Shown here piece after piece: positions 16,195 through 24,135 of a stretch of 64,000 nucleotides of DNA. The translations under genes and the position numbers were made by a program. How positions within the stretch are numbered: position 1 is the first letter of the stretch; each line of letters starts with the position of its first letter. Where the stretch lies: contig NZ_PZJJ01000002.1 in NCBI RefSeq assembly GCF_003044065.1, forward strand, positions 178,881 to 242,880, written 5' to 3'. A model generated the notes under the pieces. It was not told the origin of the DNA, did no database searches, and saw only the letters and a program-made list of their open reading frames with translations. The stretch comes from Alkalicoccus saliphilus. GTDB lineage: Bacteria; Bacillota; Bacilli; Bacillales; Salisediminibacteriaceae.

Positions 16195-16935
16195 TTATGG
16201 GGCGGGAGGTCTGGATCCGTTTACGTAAATGTGGGTCAAAAGCGGTATGGCAGAGGGTGGATAACCACTTTCTTCAAGGTCTTTTACTGCCTTATTAACA
16301 TCATAGCTGACACGGCGGAAATCCAGATTAATTTCATTATCTTCCCGCTTCAGCATCACATAGGAAGCTCGTGGATCTCCATCAAACGGCAGGCCGATAC
16401 TCCCTGGATTAAATATTTTCCGGCCGTCAATGTGCCGGAAATGGCTTACATGAATATGGCCGTAAGTTAAAAATTCTGCCCGCGGATTTTCATTTGTCCA
16501 CGCTTCGAAGGTCTGATTCGATGCTTCCTGAGATACAACGTCAAACATACTTTCCGGTGTTGCATGGAATGCGAACATTTGACGTTTGTTCGTAAGTGGA
16601 ATTTCGAGGGAGGAAGGCAGGGCATCAAGATATTGGATATCTTCCTCGCTCAGACAGGAAGCAGTAAATGTCTGTTCTGTCTGCATCATCTGCAGGGCAC
16701 TGTCCGGAACTTCTCCTTCTCTGACTCCCCGGACCGCCCATGCGTCCGCGTTTCCTTTAATAACTTTCGCATGCAGTTTTCGTATGAGTTCAAGTGATTT
16801 TTTCGGCTGCGGTCCCCGATAGCATAAATCGCCCAAAACGAGGTAGTCCGTGGCCCCCTGTGCTTCCGCATCGGCCAGAACAGCTTCAAGGGCTGAGGCA
16901 TTACCGTGAATATCAGCCAGTACTGCTAGTTTCAT
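16195..16935 (-). CDS. Calcineurin-like metallophosphoesterase
   Basis: A 246-aa dimetal phosphoesterase. All motifs of the superfamily are present: ADIHGN (7-12), GDLCYRG, GNAD for the catalytic Asn, a His in FAFHATPE, and GHIHVSH. NPGSIGLPFDG is typical of the YfcE/DNA-metallophosphatase branch. The substrate is not predictable. It has a strong AGGAGG site eight bases before ATG and forms a single-gene unit ending in the terminator at 16158. Confidence 0.88.
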   Translation of the reverse strand: MKLAVLADIHGNASALEAVLADAEAQGATDYLVLGDLCYRGPQPKKSLELIRKLHAKVIKGNADAWAVRGVREGEVPDSALQMMQTEQTFTASCLSEEDIQYLDALPSSLEIPLTNKRQMFAFHATPESMFDVVSQEASNQTFEAWTNENPRAEFLTYGHIHVSHFRHIDGRKIFNPGSIGLPFDGDPRASYVMLKREDNEINLDFRRVSYDVNKAVKDLEESGYPPSAIPLLTHIYVNGSRPPAP

Positions 16936-17157
16936 TATAAAGCCTCCTATAATTTTCGGATTTGTTATTACTTTACCAGAAACATAGGCAGAGGGAAAAT
17001 AAATCTATGAGTTCAAAGTAATTTAGTTGAAGCACAAACAGATTTCCTTAGTGAAGTCACGAGGTGCCTTTTAATAATAATTTTTGTTAAAGTAAGGGCA
17101 GGCACAAATTTGCAGCCGGTTTAAGATAAGTTAAGAAAGAGAGAAAGGAGTGCTACG

Positions 17158-18279
17158 ATGAAAATTACCTCTGTAGAACCTACACCAAGTCCAAATACTA
17201 TGAAATTCACTTTGAGTGAATCACTTCCCCAGGGAAAAGCTAATAATTATACGAAAGACAAACTGGAGGGAGCCCCGGAATTTGTTCAGGAACTTTTTCA
17301 GATTGAAGGCATAAAAGGCGTGTACCATGTAGCTGACTTTATAGCCGTTGACAGACATCCGAAACAGGACTGGCAGGTAATCCTTCCTGAAGTAAGAAAA
17401 GTTTTTGGAGAAGAGACAGAAGCCGCGGACGAAGTATCCATTGATGAACACTTTGGTGAAGTTCAGGTGCAGGTTCAGACGTTTAAAGGTATCCCTATGC
17501 AGGTGAAAGTTACAGATGGGGAAGAAGAAAAACGGGCGGCGCTTTCTGATAAATTTATTCAGGCCGTCGGTGATGCTACTCTTCCTGAAGATAATGTCGT
17601 GATGGAAAGAAGATGGGAAGACTATCGCCCCCGTTATGGTTCACTTGAAGAATTAGCTTCCGAAGTTTCGGAGGAACTTGAAGCAAGTTATTCAGAGGAG
17701 CGCCTGAAACAGCTTGCTGCCCTGGCCCGTGAACCGGGTAAAAATTCAAAGCCGGAAAGAGAATGGCTGAAAGTAACAGAGGAAATGCTGGATGATCCGG
17801 ATTGGAGAAACAGGTTTTCAAGCCTCGAACAGATGAATCCGCAGCTGGTCGATCTTCCGGTGCTGGAAAAAGCCCTGCATGATGAAAAATCTTCCATCCG
17901 CCGCCTTGCAGTAGTTTATTTAGGCATGCTGGAAGATGATCAAGTAATACCTTATTTGAATCAGGCGATGGAGGACAAGTCCGTAACGGTTCGGAGAACT
18001 GCTGCCGATACCTTTTCTGATCTCGGAAGTAAAGCAGGGATAGAACCAATGATTAAAGCCCTTGAAGATAAGAGCAAATTAGTCCGGTGGAGAGCTGCGA
18101 TGTTTTTGTATGAAGTGGGAGATGAACAGGCTCTTCCGGCACTGCGCACTGCTGAAAAAGATCCTGAGTTCGAAGTAGCACTTCAGGCAAAGCTAGCCCT
18201 CGCACGTATCGAAAAGGGAGAAGAAGCGAAAGGTTCTGTATGGAAGCAGATGTCAGAAGCTTTTGATAAAGAAAAATAA
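17158..18279 (+). CDS. cvfC: CvfC/YpgR-family protein: NifU-N-like domain plus HEAT repeats
   Basis: A 373-aa protein of the 'conserved virulence factor C' family (B. subtilis YpgR; S. aureus CvfC). The first 85 residues (TSVEPTPSPNTMKFTL ... GVYHVADFIAVDR) form the Nfu/NifU N-terminal-like domain. A middle domain follows, and residues about 215-345 carry PBS/HEAT-like helical repeats (DEKSSIRRLAVVYLGMLED, DKSVTVRRTAADTFSDLG, DKSKLVRWRAAMFLYEVGD). The molecular function is unknown. AAGGAG precedes ATG. It heads a four-gene string with gaps of 17 and 18 bases and an 8-base overlap. Confidence 0.88.
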   Translation: MKITSVEPTPSPNTMKFTLSESLPQGKANNYTKDKLEGAPEFVQELFQIEGIKGVYHVADFIAVDRHPKQDWQVILPEVRKVFGEETEAADEVSIDEHFGEVQVQVQTFKGIPMQVKVTDGEEEKRAALSDKFIQAVGDATLPEDNVVMERRWEDYRPRYGSLEELASEVSEELEASYSEERLKQLAALAREPGKNSKPEREWLKVTEEMLDDPDWRNRFSSLEQMNPQLVDLPVLEKALHDEKSSIRRLAVVYLGMLEDDQVIPYLNQAMEDKSVTVRRTAADTFSDLGSKAGIEPMIKALEDKSKLVRWRAAMFLYEVGDEQALPALRTAEKDPEFEVALQAKLALARIEKGEEAKGSVWKQMSEAFDKEK

Positions 18280-18296
18280 ACAAGGAGGCATTTCAA

Positions 18297-18509
18297 TTGA
18301 GCAGAGCAGATTTAATGAGCCGGCTTGAACAAAGAAATATGGAGGAAGTTATTGAACTTATAGAAGATGCGGAGAATGGGAAGCTGGAGGAGCTGGAGCT
18401 TGCACCTTCTCTCGGTCTTCTGCGGGAAGAGGATCTGAACCGGGAGGTACTTCAGTACCTTGAGGAACAGGGTGTAACTATTATATATGTAAACGAAGAG
18501 GATGAGTAG
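18297..18509 (+). CDS. Small acidic protein resembling sigma-70 region 1.1
   Basis: A 70-aa acidic helical protein. The C-terminal LQYLEEQGVTIIYVNEEDE closely follows the end of region 1.1 of the housekeeping sigma factor as I recall it in Bacillus SigA (a YEFLGEQGVELINENEE-like stretch), and the preceding helices have similar spacing. Region 1.1 normally blocks free sigma from binding DNA; here it stands alone, with no other sigma domain. The start is TTG with AAGGAGG nine bases upstream, 17 bases after cvfC. Resemblance rests on pattern memory, and the function is unknown. Confidence 0.7.
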   Translation: MSRADLMSRLEQRNMEEVIELIEDAENGKLEELELAPSLGLLREEDLNREVLQYLEEQGVTIIYVNEEDE

Positions 18510-18527
18510 GAAGCGAGGAGTTGTTCA

Positions 18528-19007
18528 ATGAGGCCGTTACCTGATCGTTACCTTGCTCCGAAAACAAGGAGAGTGTGGAAAATAACTGCGGGGTTTGAAT
18601 CGATCTTTTTATTTCTTATCCCTGCCGGATATTGGGGAGCTGCACAGGTCTGGGAGCTTCCTATGTGGATATTTTATACACTGGTCGGCTTTTTTCTTTT
18701 AACTGCGGTTTTAAGTATTTTCATACTGCAGCCGTTGAAATGGAAACGGTGGCGCTATAAGGTTTATGAAAATGAAGTGGAATTAATGAGGGGTGTTTTT
18801 ATTGTAGAGCGTGTTATTATTCCGATGATCAGGGTGCAGCACGTTGATACAAGGCAGGGACCAATTTTAAGACATTATAAGCTGGCGAGTGTAACAATAT
18901 CCACTGCTGCCACGGTGCACGAAATACCGGGTCTGGAAATGGAAGCAGCAGGCGAGCTCCGCGATCAGATAGCTCAGCTGGCAAGAGAAGCGGATCCGGA
19001 TGAATAA
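18528..19007 (+). CDS. ydbS: YdbS-like membrane protein with bacterial PH domain
   Basis: A 159-aa protein with two membrane helices (about residues 20-45 and 48-72) and a cytoplasmic bPH2 domain (about 75-150, YENEVELMRGVFIVERVIIPMIRVQHVDTRQGP). Its length equals B. subtilis YdbS. YdbS-YdbT belong to the SigW regulon in B. subtilis and contribute to resistance to a bacteriocin made by related bacilli. The gene overlaps ydbT by eight bases. No SigW promoter is visible here; the pair appears to be transcribed from upstream cvfC. Confidence 0.88.
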   Translation: MRPLPDRYLAPKTRRVWKITAGFESIFLFLIPAGYWGAAQVWELPMWIFYTLVGFFLLTAVLSIFILQPLKWKRWRYKVYENEVELMRGVFIVERVIIPMIRVQHVDTRQGPILRHYKLASVTISTAATVHEIPGLEMEAAGELRDQIAQLAREADPDE

Positions 19008-20532
19008 CTGGCAGCGGCAGCACCCCGCCGCAATGTTTATATCTTTTCTCGGCAGTTTAAAACAGATGATAATTACAGTAATTGTCGTATTTATTTTCGG
19101 CCAGCAGGCCGATGGTATTTCTTCATTGTTTTTTATTGCTTTCTTTGCGCTGATTCTTATCGGCTCCCTTGTTAATGGATTCATCAGCTGGTGGAGATTT
19201 AAGTATTATTTAAAATCCGATGAATTGGAAGTGAAACAGGGACTGATCTTCCGCCAAAACCGATTTATCCGGAGGGACCGGGTTCAGAGTATCGACATAA
19301 ATGCTAAAGTCGTTCAGAGAATTTTTGGTCTGGTAGAGTTAAAAATCGAAACGGCGGGAGGGGGAAGTGAGCCTGAATTCCGTCTGGTTGCTTTAAAAAG
19401 ACATAAAGCCGAGCAGATTAAAGCGGAGCTCTTAAATCGCGGGAACGGCAGGGAAGTAAACTTTTCGGAAGCATATTTAGGAGAAATCAGTGAAGGAATG
19501 GCTCATAGTCTGACTCCTTTCCCAGAGAAAAAAAAGGAAGAGCCTGTTTACAAATGGGAACTTGGCATAAAAAGGCTTGTAATTGCAGCTGTAACTTCAA
19601 GTGGTGTAGGAATAGCTGCAACATTTATGGCCGCTGTTGTATCACAACTGCCGCAGTTTCTTCCGGACTGGCTGATTAATATTGCAGTAGGATGGGTGAT
19701 CCAGTCCAGTATTGTATACATTGGGATGTTTATTGTGACGGTACTCGTTTCCGCATGGCTGTTTACGATCGCATCCACTGTCCTGAAGTATGGAATGTTC
19801 ACCATTAATAAAAAGGGTGAGGAGATTCATATTTCAAGAGGTGTTCTGGAGCAGCGCCAGCTTACTTTAAACGAAAACCGGATCAATGCAGTCAGAGTCG
19901 TTCAAAACCTTCTTAGACAGCCGCTGGGCTACTGCGCTGTGTATGTGGAAAGTGCGGGGGGAGGAACAAAAGATGAAGATTTATCCACGATTCTGCTTCC
20001 TCTCTGCAGGCGCAGTGAAGTAAAAGAACTTCTGGGGGAAATTATACCGGAATATGCGTTTGAACCTCAGTATGAGGGGCTTCCAAAAGAAAGTATGAGA
20101 CGGTATATGATTAAACTAATTGTTCCGGCGCTTATCGGTGCCGGTGCAGCTGCGTACTTTGTGCCCTATGGATGGCTTGCTTTTCTGCTGCCAATAGCAG
20201 GAGGTCTACTCGGATATGTTCAGTATAAAACCGCAGGAATATGCAGTGAGTGGGATTATTTGTGCCTTCGTTCCCGGCAGTTTTCCAAATCGGAAGTTAT
20301 GCTTCCTAAAAGAAGAATTCAGGATATGGAGATGTCACAGAATCCTCTGCAGAGGCTTGATGATTTGTATACAATCACTGTTTCAGTCCTGACTACGGTC
20401 ATCGGAAAGGTGTTTTCATTAAAACATATTTCCACAGAGCAGAAAGAGACTTTTATGGAGTGGTATTCCTATGAAACAGAGGAATCAGTTCCCCCTCATG
20501 ATATAGAAAGTGAAGAAAGGAGCCGGATTTAA
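19000..20532 (+). CDS. ydbT: YdbT-like membrane protein with repeated PH domains
   Basis: A 510-aa protein (B. subtilis YdbT is about 490) with six or so membrane helices arranged in pairs between three bPH2 domains: about 60-150 (SDELEVKQGLIFRQNRFIRRDRVQSID), 265-350 (GEEIHISRGVLEQRQLTLNENRI) and 410-485 (CLRSRQFSKSEVMLPKRRIQDM). The repeated motif is a beta-strand pair followed by R-RVQ/I. It pairs with YdbS in membrane defence against bacteriocins in B. subtilis. It overlaps ydbS by eight bases, and its stop codon lies in the loop of the terminator that follows. Confidence 0.9.
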   Translation: MNNWQRQHPAAMFISFLGSLKQMIITVIVVFIFGQQADGISSLFFIAFFALILIGSLVNGFISWWRFKYYLKSDELEVKQGLIFRQNRFIRRDRVQSIDINAKVVQRIFGLVELKIETAGGGSEPEFRLVALKRHKAEQIKAELLNRGNGREVNFSEAYLGEISEGMAHSLTPFPEKKKEEPVYKWELGIKRLVIAAVTSSGVGIAATFMAAVVSQLPQFLPDWLINIAVGWVIQSSIVYIGMFIVTVLVSAWLFTIASTVLKYGMFTINKKGEEIHISRGVLEQRQLTLNENRINAVRVVQNLLRQPLGYCAVYVESAGGGTKDEDLSTILLPLCRRSEVKELLGEIIPEYAFEPQYEGLPKESMRRYMIKLIVPALIGAGAAAYFVPYGWLAFLLPIAGGLLGYVQYKTAGICSEWDYLCLRSRQFSKSEVMLPKRRIQDMEMSQNPLQRLDDLYTITVSVLTTVIGKVFSLKHISTEQKETFMEWYSYETEESVPPHDIESEERSRI

Positions 20533-20547
20533 CCGGCTCCTTTTTTT
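20519..20547 (+). terminator. Terminator of the cvfC-ydbT operon
   Basis: GGAGCCGG (20519-20526) pairs with CCGGCTCC (20533-20540), followed by seven T. The loop contains the ydbT stop codon. Confidence 0.9.
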
Positions 20548-20585
20548 CAGGCTGTTTATAAAATATTTTTTATACATCCATACAC

Positions 20586-20705
20586 ATTTCCCTGCTTTCG
20601 CTTCCGCAGGACGCTTTCCAGGCGGACCGGCTTCAGCTGATTTCTTCCTCCCAAACGGATCATCTGCTCGTCCCATCTCGCCTCGTAGTCGCCTGCTGCA
20701 ACACT
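20586..20705 (-). repeat. Dispersed intergenic repeat, copy 2
   Basis: The plus strand reads CTGCTTTCGCTTCCGCAGGA, then CGCTTTCCAGGCGGACCGG, CTTCAGCTGATTTCTTCCTC and CTCGCCTCGT. It aligns over about 100 bases with 58743-58880 and, reversed, with 5726-5810. It lies 39 bases beyond a terminator and runs up to the convergent gene at 20712. Confidence 0.7.
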
Positions 20706-20711
20706 GCCCGA

Positions 20712-21680
20712 TTACTTGTTGTCAGGAGAAGCCTGGGCAGAATAAGCTGTGATCATCCGTCTGCCGTTATCAGCCGTGAATTCAAATCTGTCGAACGCCT
20801 TATTATGATGTTTTTGAATGGCTCTTTCATAATGATGCTGTACAATTACCTGGTTGCTGCCATTAGAAAAAGTAATAAAGTTTACTCCTTTAAACTCTTG
20901 CTTCGAGAACGAAGCAAGAAGGTGCATAAGAAGAGAATTATGGCAGTGTACACAGTTTTCGTGTCCAAGCCCGAATTTTTTTAATCCTCTTTCCAGTGCC
21001 TGCAGAGCCGGATCACTGATTTCATTTATCAGCATCTTATAAGGGTCGAACTGTTCTTTATCAAGGCGGAGAGAATCTCCATCGCGCACCTTTAAAAGCT
21101 TCCCTTCCGGTTCTTCGAACGTGCCTTTTTTCTTGTAGTAGGCAGGCACCCAGCCTCTTTCCGTCTGAATTTCAAATTCAAACGGGCAGCCTTCTAAAGA
21201 AAGAGTATCTTTTTTTCTCTCATCGTACAGGTAATCGTCGTTGTTTTCCGAATAAAATGCATAGTAGGCGTAAGAAGACTCTTGAAGCAGGTGCTCCATC
21301 TGCCATGTACGAAGCTCCTGCTGAAGAACAGAGAGCATTCTCTCGCCTGCTTCCACCTGCTCACTTTCAATATCCCAAAGCTGCTTTACAGCCTCACCAT
21401 AGGATTCTTTGTAGGAGAGAGTAAAATGATTTGTTAATGGGGATATCTTTCTGCCGGATGTAGTCACGAGTTCGTCTTTTTCATACAGCAGCGAACCGGG
21501 GGTTTCTTTCGTATGATTGTATTGCGGTGCACGGAGTACACCTTTAATTCTTATTACGCCTTCCCATGGTTTTCGGTCATGCGTAATTACTTCTTCCAGT
21601 ACCCCTGCATAGGCACCGGATTGTTCTTCTTCAATGCGTACATGCTGGTCTATCCAGCGCCGGGCGGTTCTTCGATCCAT
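20712..21680 (-). CDS. Conserved hypothetical protein, DUF2777-like
   Basis: A 322-aa soluble protein. The C-terminal third (CVHCHNSLLMHLLASF, FKGVNFITFSN, VQHHYERA, DRFEFTADNGRRMI) matches my memory of the Bacillaceae DUF2777 family, where a CxxC/H-type pair precedes a conserved GVNFI motif. The N-terminal two thirds hold small beta-rich segments (GAYAGVLEEVI, GVIRIKGVLRAP) and a helical region. Function unknown. GAGGGATC lies before ATG. It is the last of three minus-strand genes after the TelA pair, but the 254-base gap makes cotranscription uncertain. Confidence 0.65.
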   Translation of the reverse strand: MDRRTARRWIDQHVRIEEEQSGAYAGVLEEVITHDRKPWEGVIRIKGVLRAPQYNHTKETPGSLLYEKDELVTTSGRKISPLTNHFTLSYKESYGEAVKQLWDIESEQVEAGERMLSVLQQELRTWQMEHLLQESSYAYYAFYSENNDDYLYDERKKDTLSLEGCPFEFEIQTERGWVPAYYKKKGTFEEPEGKLLKVRDGDSLRLDKEQFDPYKMLINEISDPALQALERGLKKFGLGHENCVHCHNSLLMHLLASFSKQEFKGVNFITFSNGSNQVIVQHHYERAIQKHHNKAFDRFEFTADNGRRMITAYSAQASPDNK

Positions 21681-21805
21681 CTCGATCCCTCATTTATTAC
21701 TTATTCAGGCTTCAGCAGCCCGCAGCTAAACATATCTTATCACTTCTTTATAATGCTGGAAAGGAGAAGAGCAGGGGTCATACATTCTGCTGCTCTTTTT
21801 TCTGA

Positions 21806-21838
21806 ATCCGAAAGCATCCGCAGAGACCGCTTTCGGAT
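21806..21838. other. Perfect 10-bp inverted repeat between the TelA-partner and DUF2777-like genes
   Basis: ATCCGAAAGC (21806-21815) and GCTTTCGGAT (21829-21838) flank a 13-base loop, about 100 bases after the stop of the gene at 21935. No clear U-tract follows on either strand, so terminator function is uncertain. Confidence 0.4.
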
Positions 21839-21934
21839 GCAGTGTAAAATCTTATCTGCGCCTCTGCCGGGAAAGAGTGAAAAGCTTGAGTATTTTCCTT
21901 CAAAAAGGGATTGGTCATCAGAACAGCCGGAATT

Positions 21935-22900
21935 CTACTGCTCGTCTATTTGTTTCTGATGTTTTTTCATCATCGTTGAAGTTTTCATTTGGTTATTTTG
22001 ATAATCCGGACTGTAGCGCAGCTCATTCAGCTGCAGCAGGTGGTTCATGCGTTCCATACGGGTAGCCTGAAGATCTTCTGCCTGCTTTTTTATAATGGAG
22101 TACATATTATCGAGGGATTGGAGCATCCTGTCCCGTGAGTCTTTTTTCTGCTCTGAAGACAGGGAAACATAAGTCTGGAGCAGGTTCGGGATATCGTGAA
22201 GAACCATACGCTTAAGGTCGTGCTTTTCTTCGACATCCAGCAGAGCATATTCTTCAGCAGTTTTTTCCATAGGTGGGATCATCTGCTGAAGAAGGTCTGA
22301 GGCTTCCCGCACTTCAGAAAAACGTTTTTTCACATCTTTCAGCGCCTCCAGGAGTGCTTCCGCTTCCTGTTCCGCTGGAATATGGGGCGTCTGCTCGGCC
22401 ATGGAAGACGGCTGTATCTGGTCCGGAAGCTGCTGCCCGCTGATAGACATATCCAGACGATGGATATGATAAAAAAGCGGCTGAAACACAGGATGCCTTC
22501 GAATGCTCCTTACATGAGTACGTCCTTCTTTTTGATAATAAATAGTAGCATCCATTATTTTTCCCTGCCCGCTGATCTCTTTAATGTGCTGGCGGTATAT
22601 CGTAATAAACACCCTTTTTTTCAAGGAGGCAGATGACTTCTGAGTATCAATCATCTCCACCTGAATTTTTTTAGGCTTTATTTTTATTTTGTAAGTGAAG
22701 CCCTGTATACTCCGCTTGAACGTTTTATTCATTCTCGGAAGCTCTACAAGAGCGGCGAGATCAGAAATGAATTCTTCTGCTTCGAATACAAATTCTTTTG
22801 TATGCTCGTTCGTCATAGCAGGCTCATTCAAAGGCCGCATATAATTTGGCAGAAAAGGCTGCAGCCAGTTCTGTTCGATTAATCTGTCCCGCCAGTTCAT
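21935..22900 (-). CDS. Helical partner protein of TelA (XpaC-like C-terminus)
   Basis: A 321-aa cytoplasmic protein encoded 20 bases after telA. The N-terminal half (about 20-170) mixes strands and helices (GFTYKIKIKPKKIQVEMID, IDTQKSSASLKKRVFITIYR). The C-terminal half is helical, and its IPNLLQTYVSLSSEQKKDSR segment followed by a long helix recalls the C-terminal region of XpaC, the usual neighbour of TelA/YaaN in Bacillus. I do not recognise the N-terminal part. ATG at 22900 is preferred over GTG at 22909 because the latter overlaps the GAGGTG site. A physical or functional link with TelA is inferred from the gene order. Confidence 0.65.
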   Translation of the reverse strand: MNWRDRLIEQNWLQPFLPNYMRPLNEPAMTNEHTKEFVFEAEEFISDLAALVELPRMNKTFKRSIQGFTYKIKIKPKKIQVEMIDTQKSSASLKKRVFITIYRQHIKEISGQGKIMDATIYYQKEGRTHVRSIRRHPVFQPLFYHIHRLDMSISGQQLPDQIQPSSMAEQTPHIPAEQEAEALLEALKDVKKRFSEVREASDLLQQMIPPMEKTAEEYALLDVEEKHDLKRMVLHDIPNLLQTYVSLSSEQKKDSRDRMLQSLDNMYSIIKKQAEDLQATRMERMNHLLQLNELRYSPDYQNNQMKTSTMMKKHQKQIDEQ

Positions 22901-22920
22901 TGCTGTCACCTCATTTCCTC

Positions 22921-23952
22921 CTATTCAAGCAGTTTCTTCTCCATCTGTTTATTGAGTTCATCCATTTCGGAGATAAATTTTTTGCTGGAGTTGATAATGC
23001 GTTCATTGGACTGCTCTGTTAATTCTATAGCAGCATAAACATCTTCGTACGCTTTCCGGAATGTTTCGATAGCCACTGCCGGTTCCTCTAGAGTTTTTAA
23101 CGTTTCTTCAGTGTTTGATTTCAGCATTTCCGCGTTGCTCAAAAGCATCTGCTCCGTCGATTTATTAACGTTCTGCACAGCGTCTATAACCTGGCGCTGG
23201 TTGCTTAGAGACAGCTGGATTGAAGCTGTGACGGTAATGATGTTTTTTGTCATGGTAATAGAATTAAAAATTGCCTCTTCCAGTTTGTCATTATTTTCTA
23301 CTATGATATCGACAGAGCCAAGAGACTGCTGCAGAACAAGAACAGCCTGCTGCATGTTTTTAATGCGGGAGAGAACTTTCTGCTGGCCTTTTTTAATCGG
23401 CGTGGGGTCCTCCTGCCATTCCGGCTTTTCCATTTCTTGTTCCAGCATAGTGTTCAGCTGGTTTCCGACTTCTATTTGTTCATTCAGCCCGGCAATTCTT
23501 TCTCTTGCTACGTCTTTCAGCTGATGAAGCATGACTGTATCTTCCTGCAGTTTATCTTTCCCGTGAAGGAGAGCTTCTACGATCGTATCAACTTCGCTTT
23601 CTACCGTCTGATACTTTCTTGCATATTTTTCGATAGGACTTTTGCGGGCGATTTTAGACAAAAACTGCTTGAATTTTCCCTGCTGAAGATAGTTAGGTTC
23701 GAGCTCGGCAACGACTTCTTTTAATTTGGAAAGCTGATCCGGCAGATTATGATGTGGTTCATTCATCATATCGCTTACCGGCCGTCTTAAAGCCTCAAGG
23801 GATTCTCCGGCTTTTTCCTGCTCTTTAGTACCGAGACCGCCAATGGATTCGAGAATTTCTTCAATATTACGTTTGTCGTTAATTTTATCGAGGTACTGTT
23901 CCGCCTCTTCTTTTTCAGCAGCCTGCTCCTGCTGTTTGTTTTCTTCCGTCAT
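22921..23952 (-). CDS. telA: TelA/YaaN-family toxic anion resistance protein
   Basis: A 343-aa largely coiled-coil protein of the TelA family, linked genetically to tellurite and other toxic-anion or envelope-stress resistance; the biochemical role is unknown. Family hallmarks are the helical block from FLSKIARKSPIEKYARKYQ through ALLHGKDKLQEDTVML and the signature region VDIIVENNDKLEEAI / TVTASIQLSLSNQRQVIDA. There is no signal peptide or membrane helix. GGGAGGG precedes ATG. It leads an operon with the XpaC-like gene, as the TelA-family gene and xpaC are paired in B. subtilis (there xpaC comes first). Confidence 0.88.
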   Translation of the reverse strand: MTEENKQQEQAAEKEEAEQYLDKINDKRNIEEILESIGGLGTKEQEKAGESLEALRRPVSDMMNEPHHNLPDQLSKLKEVVAELEPNYLQQGKFKQFLSKIARKSPIEKYARKYQTVESEVDTIVEALLHGKDKLQEDTVMLHQLKDVARERIAGLNEQIEVGNQLNTMLEQEMEKPEWQEDPTPIKKGQQKVLSRIKNMQQAVLVLQQSLGSVDIIVENNDKLEEAIFNSITMTKNIITVTASIQLSLSNQRQVIDAVQNVNKSTEQMLLSNAEMLKSNTEETLKTLEEPAVAIETFRKAYEDVYAAIELTEQSNERIINSSKKFISEMDELNKQMEKKLLE

Positions 23953-24089
23953 AAATAACCCTCCCCATTTTAATTTGTCACCTGCTGGCCTGTGACATCC
24001 AAAAAGTTTCTGAGTTAATTATACCTTCAATAGTAAAGAGTGACAATTATGACCGCGTAACCGCTATTATGAGTTCTGTGCAGGAGCTG

Positions 24090-24098
24090 TGCTATAAT
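24090..24098 (+). promoter_or_regulatory. Extended -10 promoter before the NCS1 permease
   Basis: TGCTATAAT: a consensus TATAAT (24093-24098) with the TGn extension. No good -35 box is seen. It lies about 38 bases before the TTG start. No purine riboswitch features are visible. Confidence 0.55.
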
Positions 24099-24135
24099 TC
24101 ATAATATAAACAGGGCGTCTGGAAGGAGGAGGCAG

